From an uncultured Flavobacteriaceae bacterium (GTDB lineage: Bacteria; Bacteroidota; Bacteroidia; Flavobacteriales; Flavobacteriaceae), in contig CALDYU010000024.1 in the NCBI GenBank assembly GCA_937944485.1, positions 1 to 51,046 on the forward strand: a stretch of DNA of 51,046 nucleotides, read 5' to 3'. The notes under the pieces are model-generated. The model was not told where the DNA came from. It was given only the letters and a program-made list of their open reading frames with translations, and did not search any database. A program made the position numbers and the translations under genes. The number at the start of each line of letters is the position of its first letter. Position 1 is the first letter of the stretch. This document shows, in pieces, positions 16,518 to 25,956 of this stretch.

Positions 16518-18362
16518 ATGTTAAAAGGGAGTACATTAGCCGCAAACAGCTACCTTATCAAACAATTACCAAAAGCAACTGCTTTTGTTAACAATAAGAT
16601 GCATATTATTTTTGCTTCAGATCAATGGATTACTGATTTTTCTCATACCAATCATGAAATTCTTGGCACTAGTATAGATACCCTGTTCAACGCTAAAAAT
16701 AAACATTGGTTACCTATTTTTTCTTCCTGTATAACCGATAATACCCAACATCAATTAACAGAATTCTACATTGATTCAAACGGCAACGAAAAATGGTATG
16801 AAGTACATACGGTACCGTGGTATGACGAAAGAGAAAATGTTATAGGTGCTATAATACAAACTAAAGAAGCTAGAGCTCAAAATGATACCGAGAACAAACT
16901 AGAAAAACTTCAAATAGCTTTAGGGCATATGTCTGATGTGGCCAAAATTGGCTTTTGGGACTATCACATTGTAAATGACGTTTTGTTTTGGGGTGATAAG
17001 GCTAAAAAAATTCACGAGGTACCTACGAATTACGAACCTAACATGATAGAAGCCACCAATTTCTACACCAATGGCCATAGTAGAAATACCTTTTCTATGA
17101 TGATAAATAAAGCCATTATCACCGAAACTCCATTTAGCGAAAAGTTAGAAATTATCACCGCAAAGGGCACTAAAAAATGGGTGTTAACCTCAGGCAAGCC
17201 GACCTATGAAAACGCTAAATTAACCGGGTTAATTGGCACCATACAAGATATTAGTGAAATAAATAGTGCCGAAACGAAGCATCGCGAAAATGAACACTTA
17301 CTACGCACTCTAATTGATAATTTGCCTTTGAACGTTTACATTAAAGACCTTGAATCACGAAAGGTTTTAGTGAATAAGGCAGAAGCTCTTTACTGTGGCG
17401 TCAATTCTATAGATGAAATATTGGGGAAAGACGATTTTGAAATCTTCGATAAAAAAACTGCAACAGCCTCTAGAAAAGACGACTTAACAGTTATGCGCGA
17501 TCTCAAACCAATCTTAAGTCGTGAAATGTTTCATCAAAAGAAAGATGGTTCAACGACCACTTTTTTAACCTCAAAAATACCACTGATAGATACTGATGGT
17601 CACGCTTACGGATTGGTTGGTATAAGTTTAGATATTTCAGACCTTAAACAAAAAGAAGATGATTTGCGGAAATTAATAAACGTAACTTCTTCTCAAAACG
17701 AGAAACTTATCAATTTTGCCCATATTGTCTCACATAATCTACGTTCACATACTTCCAACTTCTCAATGCTATTAAACTTTTTAAGCCAAGAAGATAATGA
17801 GGTTGAAAGAAAAAAAATTATGGAAATGTTAGTTGATTCGTCTGACAATCTTTTAGAGACCATTAGCAATCTCAATGAGGTCGTAGATATCAATGAAAAT
17901 AAAAATCTTGAAAGAAAAGCAATCGGATTAAATGAAAGAATCAAAGCAATCGAAAAAAGCCTTTCTGCCGATTTAATTACTCACAAGACTAAACTAATTA
18001 ACAAAGTACCCGTAAAGCTAAAGATCAAAGTGATACCTGCCTATATTGATAGTATATTGACCAATTTCATTACCAATGCTATAAAATACCAATCTCCAAA
18101 ACGAGCTAGTAAAGTGATTTTAAGTGCAACAGTAGAAAAGAATCAAACCGTACTTAGTATTTCAGATAATGGACTGGGAATCGATCTTGACAAACATGGT
18201 GACAAGCTTTTTGGTATGTATAAAACATTTCATAACAGAATAGATTCTAAAGGTATCGGGCTCTATATTACAAAAAACCAAGTTGAGGCAATGAATGGCA
18301 AAATAACAGTTTCGAGCAAGGTTGGTTCTGGGAGTACATTTAAAATATATTTCAATGATTAA
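16518..18362 (+). CDS. PAS-domain sensor histidine kinase
   Basis: A 614-residue kinase without membrane helices, so a cytosolic sensor. Three PAS-type segments can be traced: residues ~10-120 (ending WYDERENVIGAIIQTKEA), ~135-250 (WDYHIVNDVLFWGDKAKKIH to LIGTIQDIS), and ~260-380 (LLRTLIDNLPLNVYIKDLES to LVGISLDIS). The phosphoacceptor region is HIVSHNLRSHTSNF with His ~406, of the HNLR type common in Bacteroidota. The ATPase domain has NFITNAIKYQSP (N box), SISDNGLGID (G1) and GIGLYITKNQVEAMNG (G2). Its stop overlaps the start of a response regulator by 8 bases, so the two form one signalling pair. The signal is unknown. Confidence 0.92.
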   Translation: MLKGSTLAANSYLIKQLPKATAFVNNKMHIIFASDQWITDFSHTNHEILGTSIDTLFNAKNKHWLPIFSSCITDNTQHQLTEFYIDSNGNEKWYEVHTVPWYDERENVIGAIIQTKEARAQNDTENKLEKLQIALGHMSDVAKIGFWDYHIVNDVLFWGDKAKKIHEVPTNYEPNMIEATNFYTNGHSRNTFSMMINKAIITETPFSEKLEIITAKGTKKWVLTSGKPTYENAKLTGLIGTIQDISEINSAETKHRENEHLLRTLIDNLPLNVYIKDLESRKVLVNKAEALYCGVNSIDEILGKDDFEIFDKKTATASRKDDLTVMRDLKPILSREMFHQKKDGSTTTFLTSKIPLIDTDGHAYGLVGISLDISDLKQKEDDLRKLINVTSSQNEKLINFAHIVSHNLRSHTSNFSMLLNFLSQEDNEVERKKIMEMLVDSSDNLLETISNLNEVVDINENKNLERKAIGLNERIKAIEKSLSADLITHKTKLINKVPVKLKIKVIPAYIDSILTNFITNAIKYQSPKRASKVILSATVEKNQTVLSISDNGLGIDLDKHGDKLFGMYKTFHNRIDSKGIGLYITKNQVEAMNGKITVSSKVGSGSTFKIYFND

Positions 18363-18759
18363 AATAAATTCCATCTGTATCATCGATGACGACCCTATAG
18401 TGGTATTTGGTATGCGTAAAATGTTAGAAAAAGTGGTGGTCAGCAATCAATTCTACACTTATGAAAATGGCAAAGTGGCCATAGACGGAATAAAAGAACT
18501 GATACAAAAAGATGAAGAACTACCAGCGGTTATTTTCCTAGATATTAACATGCCTATTATGGATGGGTGGCAATTCTTGCAAGAGTTTATTTCCTTACCT
18601 ATTTCCTATAAAGTAAGAATCAACATAGTAACATCTTCAATAGATAGTGCTGATTATAAAAACTGGGAAAATTACAAAACCAAAACCCATCACACCCTTA
18701 CCTATAATAGAAAACCAATTAAAAAAGAAGAACTCATAGGTATAACTAAAGTCGCTTGA
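18355..18759 (+). CDS. Single-domain response regulator
   Basis: A 134-residue CheY-like receiver with no output domain. ICIIDDDPIVVFGM gives the acidic pocket, FLDINMPIMDG the phosphoacceptor Asp (~63), VTSSID the conserved Ser/Thr, and NRKPI the conserved Lys (~120). The start at 18355 is chosen because it begins the receiver (MIKINSICIIDDD) and overlaps the upstream kinase stop; an ATG at 18322 lies inside the kinase frame region and would add a non-receiver stretch. It is likely phosphorylated by the upstream kinase and acts by protein contact. The 18760-18950 gap that follows has no recognised gene or clear terminator. Confidence 0.9.
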   Translation: MIKINSICIIDDDPIVVFGMRKMLEKVVVSNQFYTYENGKVAIDGIKELIQKDEELPAVIFLDINMPIMDGWQFLQEFISLPISYKVRINIVTSSIDSADYKNWENYKTKTHHTLTYNRKPIKKEELIGITKVA

Positions 18760-18950
18760 CTAGCATACGAATAGATTTTTATTAATATTTTAATACAATT
18801 GATGAATTGTAAAAAAACAGACAATAACTTTTGCAAATAGTCGATAAATCAAGCTCGATTGGCTCTTTAAACCTTGGTTAAAGTATGAAAAAGAGCATAG
18901 GCAATATCCAGTATATCGGGTTTTGAAAAAAAAGCAGATCCAAAAAGCAG

Positions 18951-19538
18951 TTAATGTCCAAATAGAATTTTGATATTCTGATATGAATTTTGAAGTGCCT
19001 TTTCTATTTTTTTAGGGCCTTTCCATTTCACCTTTTCAATACCTTCATTTTTTTGCCCTTTCAATTTTCCTTTGAATGAGGTTTTCATCGCATACCAGTG
19101 AACTTCTTTCAGGCGATAAGTATCATTTCGTTTAAAAACATGATAAGTGGTCTTCAAAAAGTTTTCTAATTTAAGTTTCTTTACTCCAGTTTCTTCTTCA
19201 ACCTCACGCAGAGCACACTCCTCAATAGTTTCACCTTTATCAAGCTTCCCTTTTGGCAAATCCCACTTATCATTCCTGTAAATAAAAAGAACTTTACCTT
19301 TTTTATTAGTTACCACTCCCCCAGCCGCCACAACTAAAGGAATTTTTTTTGTAAACTTTTTCAGAAGTTCTTCAGAGTTTGGGTGGTAGATGAAGGCTTT
19401 TTTTAATTTCTTTTTGCGCAATGCTTCGATAGCTTCTAAAATAGCATCTCCGTTCAATAAAAAATAAGAATCCTTATCAGTTTCCGATAACTTATTAGTT
19501 AAAATGAGAGGCAACTCATTGACAAAAACTTTATACAT
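18951..19538 (-). CDS. NUDIX hydrolase
   Basis: A 195-residue protein with an intact NUDIX box (GKLDKGETIEECALREV continuing into EEETG; pattern Gx5Ex7REUxEExGU) at about residues 95-117, preceded by AAGGVVTNKKGKVLFIY. The ~65-residue N-terminal part (MYKVFVNELPLILTN on) is a small extra domain found in flavobacterial members. Such enzymes hydrolyse nucleoside diphosphates linked to other moieties; the substrate is not evident. The start at 19538 is taken because MYKVFVN fits the family; that puts its start codon only 7 bases from pyrE on the other strand. Confidence 0.88.
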   Translation of the reverse strand: MYKVFVNELPLILTNKLSETDKDSYFLLNGDAILEAIEALRKKKLKKAFIYHPNSEELLKKFTKKIPLVVAAGGVVTNKKGKVLFIYRNDKWDLPKGKLDKGETIEECALREVEEETGVKKLKLENFLKTTYHVFKRNDTYRLKEVHWYAMKTSFKGKLKGQKNEGIEKVKWKGPKKIEKALQNSYQNIKILFGH

Positions 19539-19541
19539 TTG
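19534..19541 (+). promoter_or_regulatory. Predicted -7 element of pyrE inside the NUDIX start
   Basis: TACATTTG matches TAnnTTTG and overlaps the NUDIX start codon (19536-19538). Transcription would begin at about 19545-19546, the first base of the pyrE ATG, giving a leaderless mRNA. A near match for the NUDIX gene (minus strand TGTCTTTG, one mismatch) lies within pyrE at 19557-19564. Confidence 0.45.
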
Positions 19542-19545
19542 CGTC

Positions 19546-20187
19546 ATGATTTTAAACAAAGACACCGCGCAAAAAACTGCAGAGCTTCTTCTACAAATTA
19601 ATGCAATTAAGTTGGAACCTGAAAATCATTTCACATGGGCTTCTGGTTGGAAATCTCCTATCTATTGTGATAATAGAATTATCCTATCTTATCCCACAAT
19701 TCGTAATTATATTAGAGAAGAAATTGCCAAGCAAGTTGAAACATTATATGGCAAGCCTGATGTTATTGCAGGGGTTGCGACAGGTGCAATAGGAATAGGC
19801 ATTTTGGTCGCCGAATACTTGGGTTTACCATTTATTTATGTGCGCCCAGAAGCAAAATCGCACGGAAGACAAAATCAAATTGAAGGTCAGCTTGAAACTG
19901 ATCAGACTGTTGTCGTTATTGAAGATTTAATTAGTACGGGTAACAGCAGTTTGAATGCAGTTGAAGCCCTTGAAAGCGCTGGGGCAAAGGTTAGAGGAAT
20001 GGTCGCCATTTTTACGTATGGCTTTGATTTAGGTATACAAAATTTTGAAACAAAAAATATAAGCCTTCATACACTAAGTGATTATACAAACCTTATTAAA
20101 CTAGCCGTTAATTCTGATTATATTAATGAAGATCAATTACATACATTGATGGAATGGAGAAAAGACCCTTCTATCTGGAAACAATAA
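19546..20187 (+). CDS. pyrE: Orotate phosphoribosyltransferase
   Basis: Cytosolic enzyme converting orotate and PRPP to orotidine 5'-phosphate in pyrimidine synthesis. 213 residues. Motifs: FTWASGWKSPIYCDNR near the N-terminus, the catalytic loop region RPEAKSHGRQNQIEG, and the PRPP-binding VVVIEDLISTGNSS. The start at 19546 (MILNKDTAQKTAE) fits the family; an ATG at 19504 would read through the NUDIX start and adds unrelated residues. A small SRPBCC gene follows after 4 bases. Confidence 0.95.
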   Translation: MILNKDTAQKTAELLLQINAIKLEPENHFTWASGWKSPIYCDNRIILSYPTIRNYIREEIAKQVETLYGKPDVIAGVATGAIGIGILVAEYLGLPFIYVRPEAKSHGRQNQIEGQLETDQTVVVIEDLISTGNSSLNAVEALESAGAKVRGMVAIFTYGFDLGIQNFETKNISLHTLSDYTNLIKLAVNSDYINEDQLHTLMEWRKDPSIWKQ

Positions 20188-20191
20188 AACT

Positions 20192-20584
20192 ATGTTCATA
20201 GAAACACCAAAAAAAGTAATAGGTAAAAATAATCAAGAAGTCTATACATTTCTGACGGACCTTAGCAACTTTGAAAAATTGATGCCTGAGACTATTGACA
20301 AATTTGAATTAATCAATGAAAATATATTTCTTTTTGCCTTGAAGGGAATGCCTGAAATAGTTTTAGAAAGGAAATCGCAATTAGAATATTCTCAACTAGT
20401 TTTAGGTGCCGCCAGTGACAAATTACCGTTTAAATTAACAGCAGATTTGGTGTCTATTGGTGCGAACGAAACAGAAGTTAGTTTGAAGTTTGATGGATCG
20501 TTTAATGCGATGATGGCTATGATGATAAAAACGCCAATAACTAATTTCATGAATACACTCTCTGATAATTTATCAAAAATATAA
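20192..20584 (+). CDS. SRPBCC (START/Bet v 1-like) protein
   Basis: A 130-residue protein with the layout of a small ligand-binding helix-grip fold: an N-terminal strand and helix (FIETPKKVIGKNNQEVYTFL, DLSNFEKLMPETIDKFE), a run of beta strands and a long C-terminal helix (TPITNFMNTLSDNLSKI). No catalytic residues can be named. It is 4 bases after pyrE and so probably in its operon, a common flavobacterial pairing, but no link to pyrimidine metabolism is established. Its stop is 2 bases from the stop of birA on the other strand, leaving no space for a terminator. Confidence 0.75.
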   Translation: MFIETPKKVIGKNNQEVYTFLTDLSNFEKLMPETIDKFELINENIFLFALKGMPEIVLERKSQLEYSQLVLGAASDKLPFKLTADLVSIGANETEVSLKFDGSFNAMMAMMIKTPITNFMNTLSDNLSKI

Positions 20585-20586
20585 GC

Positions 20587-21318
20587 TTAATAAAGTAGCT
20601 GTATTTCCTTCAACCGAAATACGTTCATGCTTTGATCTTCAAGCTCTAGATTTAGTAACCCTTCTTGATTTATACCTCTAATAATACCTGTGAATTCTTC
20701 ACCTTTAGCATTTTTAAATTTTGAAAGCTCATCTTTACGAAAAAGTTTTTCATCGTATGACTCATGAATAATTTGACGATCGGCAGGTGTATCTTTAGCG
20801 AAACTGATTTCAAGCTGCGTAATCAATTGACCTAGAAGATTTTCTAAATTGATGGTTCTACCTAAGATTAATTTTAAAGAAGAAACATGAGGTAGTTGCT
20901 CAAAACTTAATTGATTCACATTTAGACCTATACCAATCACAGATGACTTTATTCGGTCACCGATTAATACATTTTCAATTAAAATTCCACATATTTTTGA
21001 GGTACCTGACAGAATGTCGTTTGGCCATTTAATACGTAACTCTGGTACCCCATAACTTTCTAAAACTTCATAAATAACCAATGAAGTTCTTATGTTTAGT
21101 AAAAATTGGTCACTTACTTTGAAGTTGTCAAATTTTTTTAAAACACTGGCAGTTAGGTTCATACCAGGTTCTGATTGCCATACATTTCCCAACTGACCCT
21201 TACCTTTATGCTGTTTCTGAGTCACAACGACCGTAAAATCTTCAAGAGTTTGACGTAGCGCCAAATCTTTTAAATATTGATTCGTTGAGTCCGTGGCATC
21301 AAGTTTGACTAAGTACAT
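20587..21318 (-). CDS. birA: Biotin--[acetyl-CoA-carboxylase] ligase, no DNA-binding domain
   Basis: Activates biotin with ATP and attaches it to biotin carboxyl carrier protein. 243 residues. Motifs: LDATDSTNQYLK, TQKQHKGKGQLGNVW (the GRGRxGR-like biotinyl-AMP loop, here KGKGQLG), GMNLTASVL, KWPNDIL and KICGILIEN, then GIGLNVN. The N-terminal winged helix of the E. coli bifunctional protein is missing, so this is a class I ligase that cannot itself repress biotin genes. Confidence 0.93.
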   Translation of the reverse strand: MYLVKLDATDSTNQYLKDLALRQTLEDFTVVVTQKQHKGKGQLGNVWQSEPGMNLTASVLKKFDNFKVSDQFLLNIRTSLVIYEVLESYGVPELRIKWPNDILSGTSKICGILIENVLIGDRIKSSVIGIGLNVNQLSFEQLPHVSSLKLILGRTINLENLLGQLITQLEISFAKDTPADRQIIHESYDEKLFRKDELSKFKNAKGEEFTGIIRGINQEGLLNLELEDQSMNVFRLKEIQLLY

Positions 21319-21384
21319 AGGTAAGCCTTATATTTATATGAAATGTATTCTATAAATCTTAGGGTTAAAAGAACAAAAAAATAA

Positions 21385-21392
21385 TAACTTTG
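21385..21392 (+). promoter_or_regulatory. Predicted -7 element for the rsfS-ftsH operon
   Basis: TAACTTTG matches TAnnTTTG fully, 20 bases before the rsfS ATG; the leader would be about 16 bases. No TTG stands at the -33 position. Confidence 0.5.
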
Positions 21393-21411
21393 TAGAAATT
21401 AAAAATTTTGA

Positions 21412-21789
21412 ATGCAGAAAAGAAAAGCTAGTGCAGATGAGTTAATTGCATTAATTTTACAGGGAATAGAAGATGTAAAAGGACAAGATATAATTTTACT
21501 TGATTTAAGGGAAATTGAAAATACAGTTTGTGACTACTTTATTATTTGTAATGGTACTTCAAACACCCAGGTAAACGCTATAGTCGGTTCAATTCAAAAA
21601 ACAGTAAGTAAAGCAATACAAGATAAACCATGGCATGTTGAAGGTCAAGATAATGCCGAATGGGTTTTAATGGATTATGTAAATGTCGTGGTACACATAT
21701 TTCAAAAACACATACGCGATTACTATGATATTGAAGGCTTATGGGGAGATGCAAAGTTTACCGAAATTGAGAGTAGTATAAATCAGTAA
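21412..21789 (+). CDS. rsfS: Ribosome silencing factor
   Basis: A 125-residue member of the RsfS/Iojap family, which binds uL14 of the 50S subunit and blocks subunit joining when nutrients are low. Family motifs: IILLDLREIENTVCDYFIIC, SNTQVNAIVGSI, and the C-terminal WVLMDYVNVVVHIFQKHIRD with YYDIEGLWGDA. It begins a collinear run and is 9 bases upstream of ftsH. Confidence 0.95.
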   Translation: MQKRKASADELIALILQGIEDVKGQDIILLDLREIENTVCDYFIICNGTSNTQVNAIVGSIQKTVSKAIQDKPWHVEGQDNAEWVLMDYVNVVVHIFQKHIRDYYDIEGLWGDAKFTEIESSINQ

Positions 21790-21798
21790 AAAATAAGA

Positions 21799-23784
21799 AT
21801 GTCTAAAGAAAATAATAAAAATCCGAAAAAGCCTAAATTTAATTCTTGGTGGATTTACGGATTGATCGCTATATTATTAATCGGATTTCAATTTCTAGGT
21901 AGTAGTAGTTTTAGTAACACTTCAGAAACTAACATATCTACGTTACATACCTATTTAAGAAATGGAGATGTTGATCGTATTGTAGTAATAAGTAATACAA
22001 GACAAGCCAAGATTTATTTAACAGATGAGGCACTTGCCAAAGAAGTTCATAAAGATGTAGCTCGTAAACCAGCCTTTATTGGTGCAGGAAGTCCCCAATA
22101 CACCGTTAAATTTGGAGATCCTCAAAACTTTGAAGATGATATTAAAGAGATTGTAATCAAAAACAATCTTGATGCGACAAGTATTGAATTTGATAATGAA
22201 AGTAATCTTTTATTAGATATTTTGATGCCTTTTCTACCGTTTGTACTGATAATTGGTATTTGGATTTACCTTATGCGAAGAATGTCTGGTGGTGGTGGTA
22301 CTGGTGCTGGTGGTCAAATTTTTAATATTGGTAAATCAAAAGCAAAACTATTTGATGAGAAAACTGATACACGTACTTCATTTAAAGATGTCGCTGGTTT
22401 GGAAGGTGCCAAAGAAGAAGTAGAAGAGATTGTTGAGTTTTTACGAAACCCAGATAAATATACATCATTAGGTGGTAAGATTCCGAAAGGAGCCTTGCTT
22501 GTAGGCCCTCCAGGAACTGGAAAAACGTTACTTGCTAAAGCCGTTGCTGGTGAAGCTAAAGTACCTTTCTTTTCCCTTTCAGGTTCTGATTTTGTTGAGA
22601 TGTTCGTAGGGGTTGGTGCCTCTAGGGTGCGTGATCTCTTTAAGCAAGCTAAAGACAAATCACCAGCAATTATTTTTATTGATGAAATTGATGCTATTGG
22701 GCGTGCCAGAGGAAAAAATAATTTTACAGGTTCGAATGATGAACGTGAAAATACTTTAAATCAATTACTGACCGAAATGGACGGTTTTGGCACAAACACG
22801 AATGTGATTGTCCTTGCCGCAACAAATAGAGCTGACGTACTTGATAAAGCATTGATGCGAGCAGGGCGTTTTGATCGTCAAATTTATGTAGACTTGCCCG
22901 ACATTAGAGAACGTAAAGAAATTTTCGAAGTACATTTAAGACCCATTAAAACTGCTGAAACGCTAGATTTAGATTTTCTAGCACGTCAGACCCCTGGTTT
23001 TTCTGGTGCTGATATAGCCAATGTTTGTAATGAAGCTGCTCTAATTGCTGCGCGTAAAGAAAAGAAGGCAGTAAATAAACAAGACTTCTTAGATGCCGTT
23101 GATCGAATTGTAGGCGGTTTAGAAAAGAAAAATAAAATTATCACTCCTGGTGAGAAAAAAACTATTGCTTATCATGAAGCGGGTCATGCTACTACAAGTT
23201 GGATGCTAGAACACGCTGCGCCATTGGTTAAGGTAACTATTGTACCCCGAGGGCAATCACTAGGTGCTGCGTGGTACCTTCCTGAAGAGCGTCTAATTGT
23301 GAGACCAGAACAAATGCTTGATGAAATGTGTGCTACTTTAGGAGGTAGGGCTGCCGAAAAAGTAATATTTAATAAGATCTCTACTGGAGCTTTAAGCGAT
23401 TTAGAAAAAGTAACAAAACAGGCAAGAGCAATGGTTACTGTGTATGGTTTAAATGATGAAATAGGTAATTTGACGTATTATGATTCTTCAGGTCAGGATG
23501 CTTATGGATTTTCAAAACCATATAGTGAAGAAACGGCACAAAAAATTGATGAAGAAATCTCTAAGATTATAGAAGAACAATACCAACGTGCTATTCAGGT
23601 TTTAACCGAACATAAAGACAAGCTCACCACATTGGCAGAAAGACTACTTGAAAAAGAAGTTATTTTTAAAGAAGATCTTGAAAAAATATTTGGAAAGAGG
23701 CCTTTTGAAGATGAAATTGTAGAAGTGGCAGCTGCTGACAAGGCAAGTGATGAAACAGCAGCAGAAGGCAGTACATCAGTATAA
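21799..23784 (+). CDS. ftsH: ATP-dependent zinc metalloprotease FtsH
   Basis: Inner-membrane AAA+ protease that extracts and degrades membrane and regulatory proteins. 661 residues. Order: short N-terminal cytosolic part, first membrane helix ([18 protein letters not shown]), a periplasmic domain, a second helix (~residues 139-158), a Gly-rich linker, the AAA domain with Walker A GPPGTGKT (236-243), Walker [23 protein letters not shown], and the peptidase with HEAGH (459-463). The C-terminal tail is acidic and Ala-rich. In E. coli FtsH tunes lipid A synthesis via LpxC; here its downstream neighbours are phospholipid genes, which fits a similar theme, though this is inference. Confidence 0.97.
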   Translation: MSKENNKNPKKPKFNSWWIYGLIAILLIGFQFLGSSSFSNTSETNISTLHTYLRNGDVDRIVVISNTRQAKIYLTDEALAKEVHKDVARKPAFIGAGSPQYTVKFGDPQNFEDDIKEIVIKNNLDATSIEFDNESNLLLDILMPFLPFVLIIGIWIYLMRRMSGGGGTGAGGQIFNIGKSKAKLFDEKTDTRTSFKDVAGLEGAKEEVEEIVEFLRNPDKYTSLGGKIPKGALLVGPPGTGKTLLAKAVAGEAKVPFFSLSGSDFVEMFVGVGASRVRDLFKQAKDKSPAIIFIDEIDAIGRARGKNNFTGSNDERENTLNQLLTEMDGFGTNTNVIVLAATNRADVLDKALMRAGRFDRQIYVDLPDIRERKEIFEVHLRPIKTAETLDLDFLARQTPGFSGADIANVCNEAALIAARKEKKAVNKQDFLDAVDRIVGGLEKKNKIITPGEKKTIAYHEAGHATTSWMLEHAAPLVKVTIVPRGQSLGAAWYLPEERLIVRPEQMLDEMCATLGGRAAEKVIFNKISTGALSDLEKVTKQARAMVTVYGLNDEIGNLTYYDSSGQDAYGFSKPYSEETAQKIDEEISKIIEEQYQRAIQVLTEHKDKLTTLAERLLEKEVIFKEDLEKIFGKRPFEDEIVEVAAADKASDETAAEGSTSV

Positions 23785-23857
23785 GTTTTGCAAATAATTA
23801 AGTACATTTAACTTTCTAACCAATTTTGGATAGAAATCTGGAGCTTTAATAATTTAA

Positions 23858-24469
23858 ATGGGTCTATTCGATAAATTATTTGGTGGCGGCAAAAAGAAGG
23901 TTTCCAAAGAAACTGCTGAAACCCGAGGGCTTCATATGCCAGATTTAAATATCCCTATTGACGAAAAATTCACCATTCATTTTAAAAAGAATGGTGGTAA
24001 GTTCTTATACTGCGATGCATCAGAAGAAGTTTCCGAAGCTCTGAAAAATATAATCGAAGAAAATAATTGGCAAAATCATCCTTTCTTTGCCATGAGTCAA
24101 CAACTTGAAGATAAATTCTCTCGAGAAGGGGTCTCATTTACTAAGAAAGCCAAAAAGAGTGATGTATTTTTTACAACCTGTGAGCATTTAATTGCCCAAA
24201 ACGGTTCGATACTCGTATGCTCAAATCAATTGAAAGAAAAAAAGCTAAGTGAGTTACCAGCTAATGTTATCGTATATGCTACAACTAGTCAATTAGTAGA
24301 ATCGATTGGTGAAGGGCTTAAAACCATCAAAAAAAAATATGGACATAGTATTCCTGCGAACATTACAACATTGAAACATTTTCAATCTAATGAAAGTAAT
24401 TCAGATGATTTTCTAACTTACGGCAGCAGCTCCAAAAATTTATATCTCCTACTTTTGGAAGATTTGTAG
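23858..24469 (+). CDS. LUD-domain protein
   Basis: 203 residues with an N-terminal GLFDKLFGGGKKK stretch and then a region that resembles the LUD/DUF162 fold of LutB and LutC (FFTTCEHLIAQNGSILVCS, VIVYATTSQLVESIGEGL). No iron-sulphur cluster motif is present, so it would correspond to a LutC-like stand-alone domain. Lactate utilisation is the family's known role, but the gene sits one base before cdsA within a membrane-lipid run and lutA/lutB partners are absent nearby, so the function here is open. The 73-base gap from ftsH may hold a promoter, but I saw no clear one. Confidence 0.7.
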   Translation: MGLFDKLFGGGKKKVSKETAETRGLHMPDLNIPIDEKFTIHFKKNGGKFLYCDASEEVSEALKNIIEENNWQNHPFFAMSQQLEDKFSREGVSFTKKAKKSDVFFTTCEHLIAQNGSILVCSNQLKEKKLSELPANVIVYATTSQLVESIGEGLKTIKKKYGHSIPANITTLKHFQSNESNSDDFLTYGSSSKNLYLLLLEDL

Positions 24470-24470
24470 T

Positions 24471-25292
24471 ATGAAAGAAATTCTAAGAAGAGCCGTAACT
24501 GGGGTAGTTTACATTGTACTTTTATTATCTGCTGTTTTTCTAGACTCTGATGCTTTTGACTTTTTATTCATGACTTTTGGCTTAGCCTGCCTTTATGAAT
24601 ATAAACGCCTTGTTGATTTAAAAGGTTACCACATTTTTATTGCTTACTTAGGGCTATGGTGGGTGTTCATTTATCTCGTTCCTGATCAAGTATTTCTAAA
24701 TGACAAAATATTAATCAATAGCCTCATGTTGTTAACAATAGCTATTGACCTATCACTATTAGTTTATCTATTCTCGAAAAAGGAAAAGAAGTTCAATACC
24801 GTACAAAAATTCTTAATTGGTCTTTTTTATATAGGAGGAGGGTGTATTTTTTTAACCATGATACCCTATAAAGACAATGCTTTTGCTCAACTGTTAATAA
24901 TGGGTATTTTTATTTTAGTTTGGGTTAATGATACATTTGCGTACCTCGTTGGCTCTACAATGGGAAAAAATAAATTATACTCAGCTGTTTCTCCAAAAAA
25001 AACTATAGAGGGTACCATAGGAGGTTTTCTTTTTGCACTTATAGCCGCCTATATTATGGGGCAATATGAATCAATTATCAATCCCAATCAATGGATGGTT
25101 TTGGCAAGCGTCATTGTAATTTTGGGTAGCTTAGGAGATCTTGTTGAGTCAAAACTGAAAAGAGTGGCTAATGTGAAAGACAGTGGAGCCATATTGCCAG
25201 GTCATGGTGGTATGCTTGATAGGCTTGATAGCATGGTATTTGCCGCTCCATTTGCGTATTTAACTTTAAATATTTTTGATTATGTTTCATAG
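24471..25292 (+). CDS. cdsA: Phosphatidate cytidylyltransferase (CDP-diglyceride synthase)
   Basis: Integral membrane enzyme making CDP-diacylglycerol from phosphatidic acid and CTP, the branch point for all phospholipids. 273 residues with about eight hydrophobic helices and the C-terminal CdsA signature: LGDLVESKLKRVANVKDSG followed by ILPGHGGMLDRLDS. Its stop overlaps the psd start by 11 bases, so translation of the two is likely coupled. Confidence 0.95.
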   Translation: MKEILRRAVTGVVYIVLLLSAVFLDSDAFDFLFMTFGLACLYEYKRLVDLKGYHIFIAYLGLWWVFIYLVPDQVFLNDKILINSLMLLTIAIDLSLLVYLFSKKEKKFNTVQKFLIGLFYIGGGCIFLTMIPYKDNAFAQLLIMGIFILVWVNDTFAYLVGSTMGKNKLYSAVSPKKTIEGTIGGFLFALIAAYIMGQYESIINPNQWMVLASVIVILGSLGDLVESKLKRVANVKDSGAILPGHGGMLDRLDSMVFAAPFAYLTLNIFDYVS

Positions 25293-25956
25293 AGAGGGCC
25301 AAAATATAATTTTGACTACTTTTCTTATTGTTGGTGTAATATCCTTGGTCGCTCAATATTATGTCGATATCATCTGGTTGCGATGGTTACTTCAGCTAAC
25401 TAGTATTATCATTTTAATTTTGATTCTTCAGTTTTTCAGAAACCCGAAGCGCCTAGTCAACCCTAATTTTGATGAAATTCTTGCCCCTGTTGATGGTAAA
25501 GTTGTAGTTATTGAGGAAGTTGAAGAAACAGAATATTTTAAAGACAAGCGCAAACAGGTCTCCATATTTATGTCTCCTATAAATGTGCATGTTACTAGAT
25601 ATCCGGCAAGTGGTACTATTAAATATTCAAAATATCACCCTGGAAAATATTTGGTTGCTTGGCATCCAAAATCAAGTACAGACAATGAACGTACTACCGT
25701 TGTGATCAATACCCCTAAGTTTGGCGAAATACTTTATCGACAGGTAGCTGGTGCTCTAGCGCGACGTATAGTAAACTATGCCGAAGAAGGTGAAAGTGTA
25801 CATCAGGGTGAGGACGCTGGTTTTATTAAATTTGGGTCAAGGGTTGATTTATTTTTACCCCTAAATTGTGATATTGCGGTAAAACTCGATCAAAAAGTTA
25901 CTGGTGCAAAAACATGTATTGCAGCGATTAGATCAATGCCTCAAAATGAAAAGTAA
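25282..25956 (+). CDS. psd: Phosphatidylserine decarboxylase (short type)
   Basis: Makes phosphatidylethanolamine, the main flavobacterial phospholipid. 224 residues, with two N-terminal membrane helices and the Psd core: ILAPVDGKVVVIE, FMSPINVHVTRYP and the self-cleavage site FGSRVDLFL with Gly185-Ser186. Cleavage there would give the pyruvoyl group on the small subunit. The short size and FGSR in place of the E. coli LGST belong to the short Psd group. Start at ATG 25282 overlaps cdsA; a TTG two codons earlier is less likely. The pssA partner gene is not in the window. Confidence 0.93.
   Translation: MFHREGQNIILTTFLIVGVISLVAQYYVDIIWLRWLLQLTSIIILILILQFFRNPKRLVNPNFDEILAPVDGKVVVIEEVEETEYFKDKRKQVSIFMSPINVHVTRYPASGTIKYSKYHPGKYLVAWHPKSSTDNERTTVVINTPKFGEILYRQVAGALARRIVNYAEEGESVHQGEDAGFIKFGSRVDLFLPLNCDIAVKLDQKVTGAKTCIAAIRSMPQNEK

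Noticed and set aside
22314..22658. Leftward 114-residue frame inside ftsH
   Set aside because: Antisense to the highly conserved AAA domain; its openness follows from ftsH codon use.
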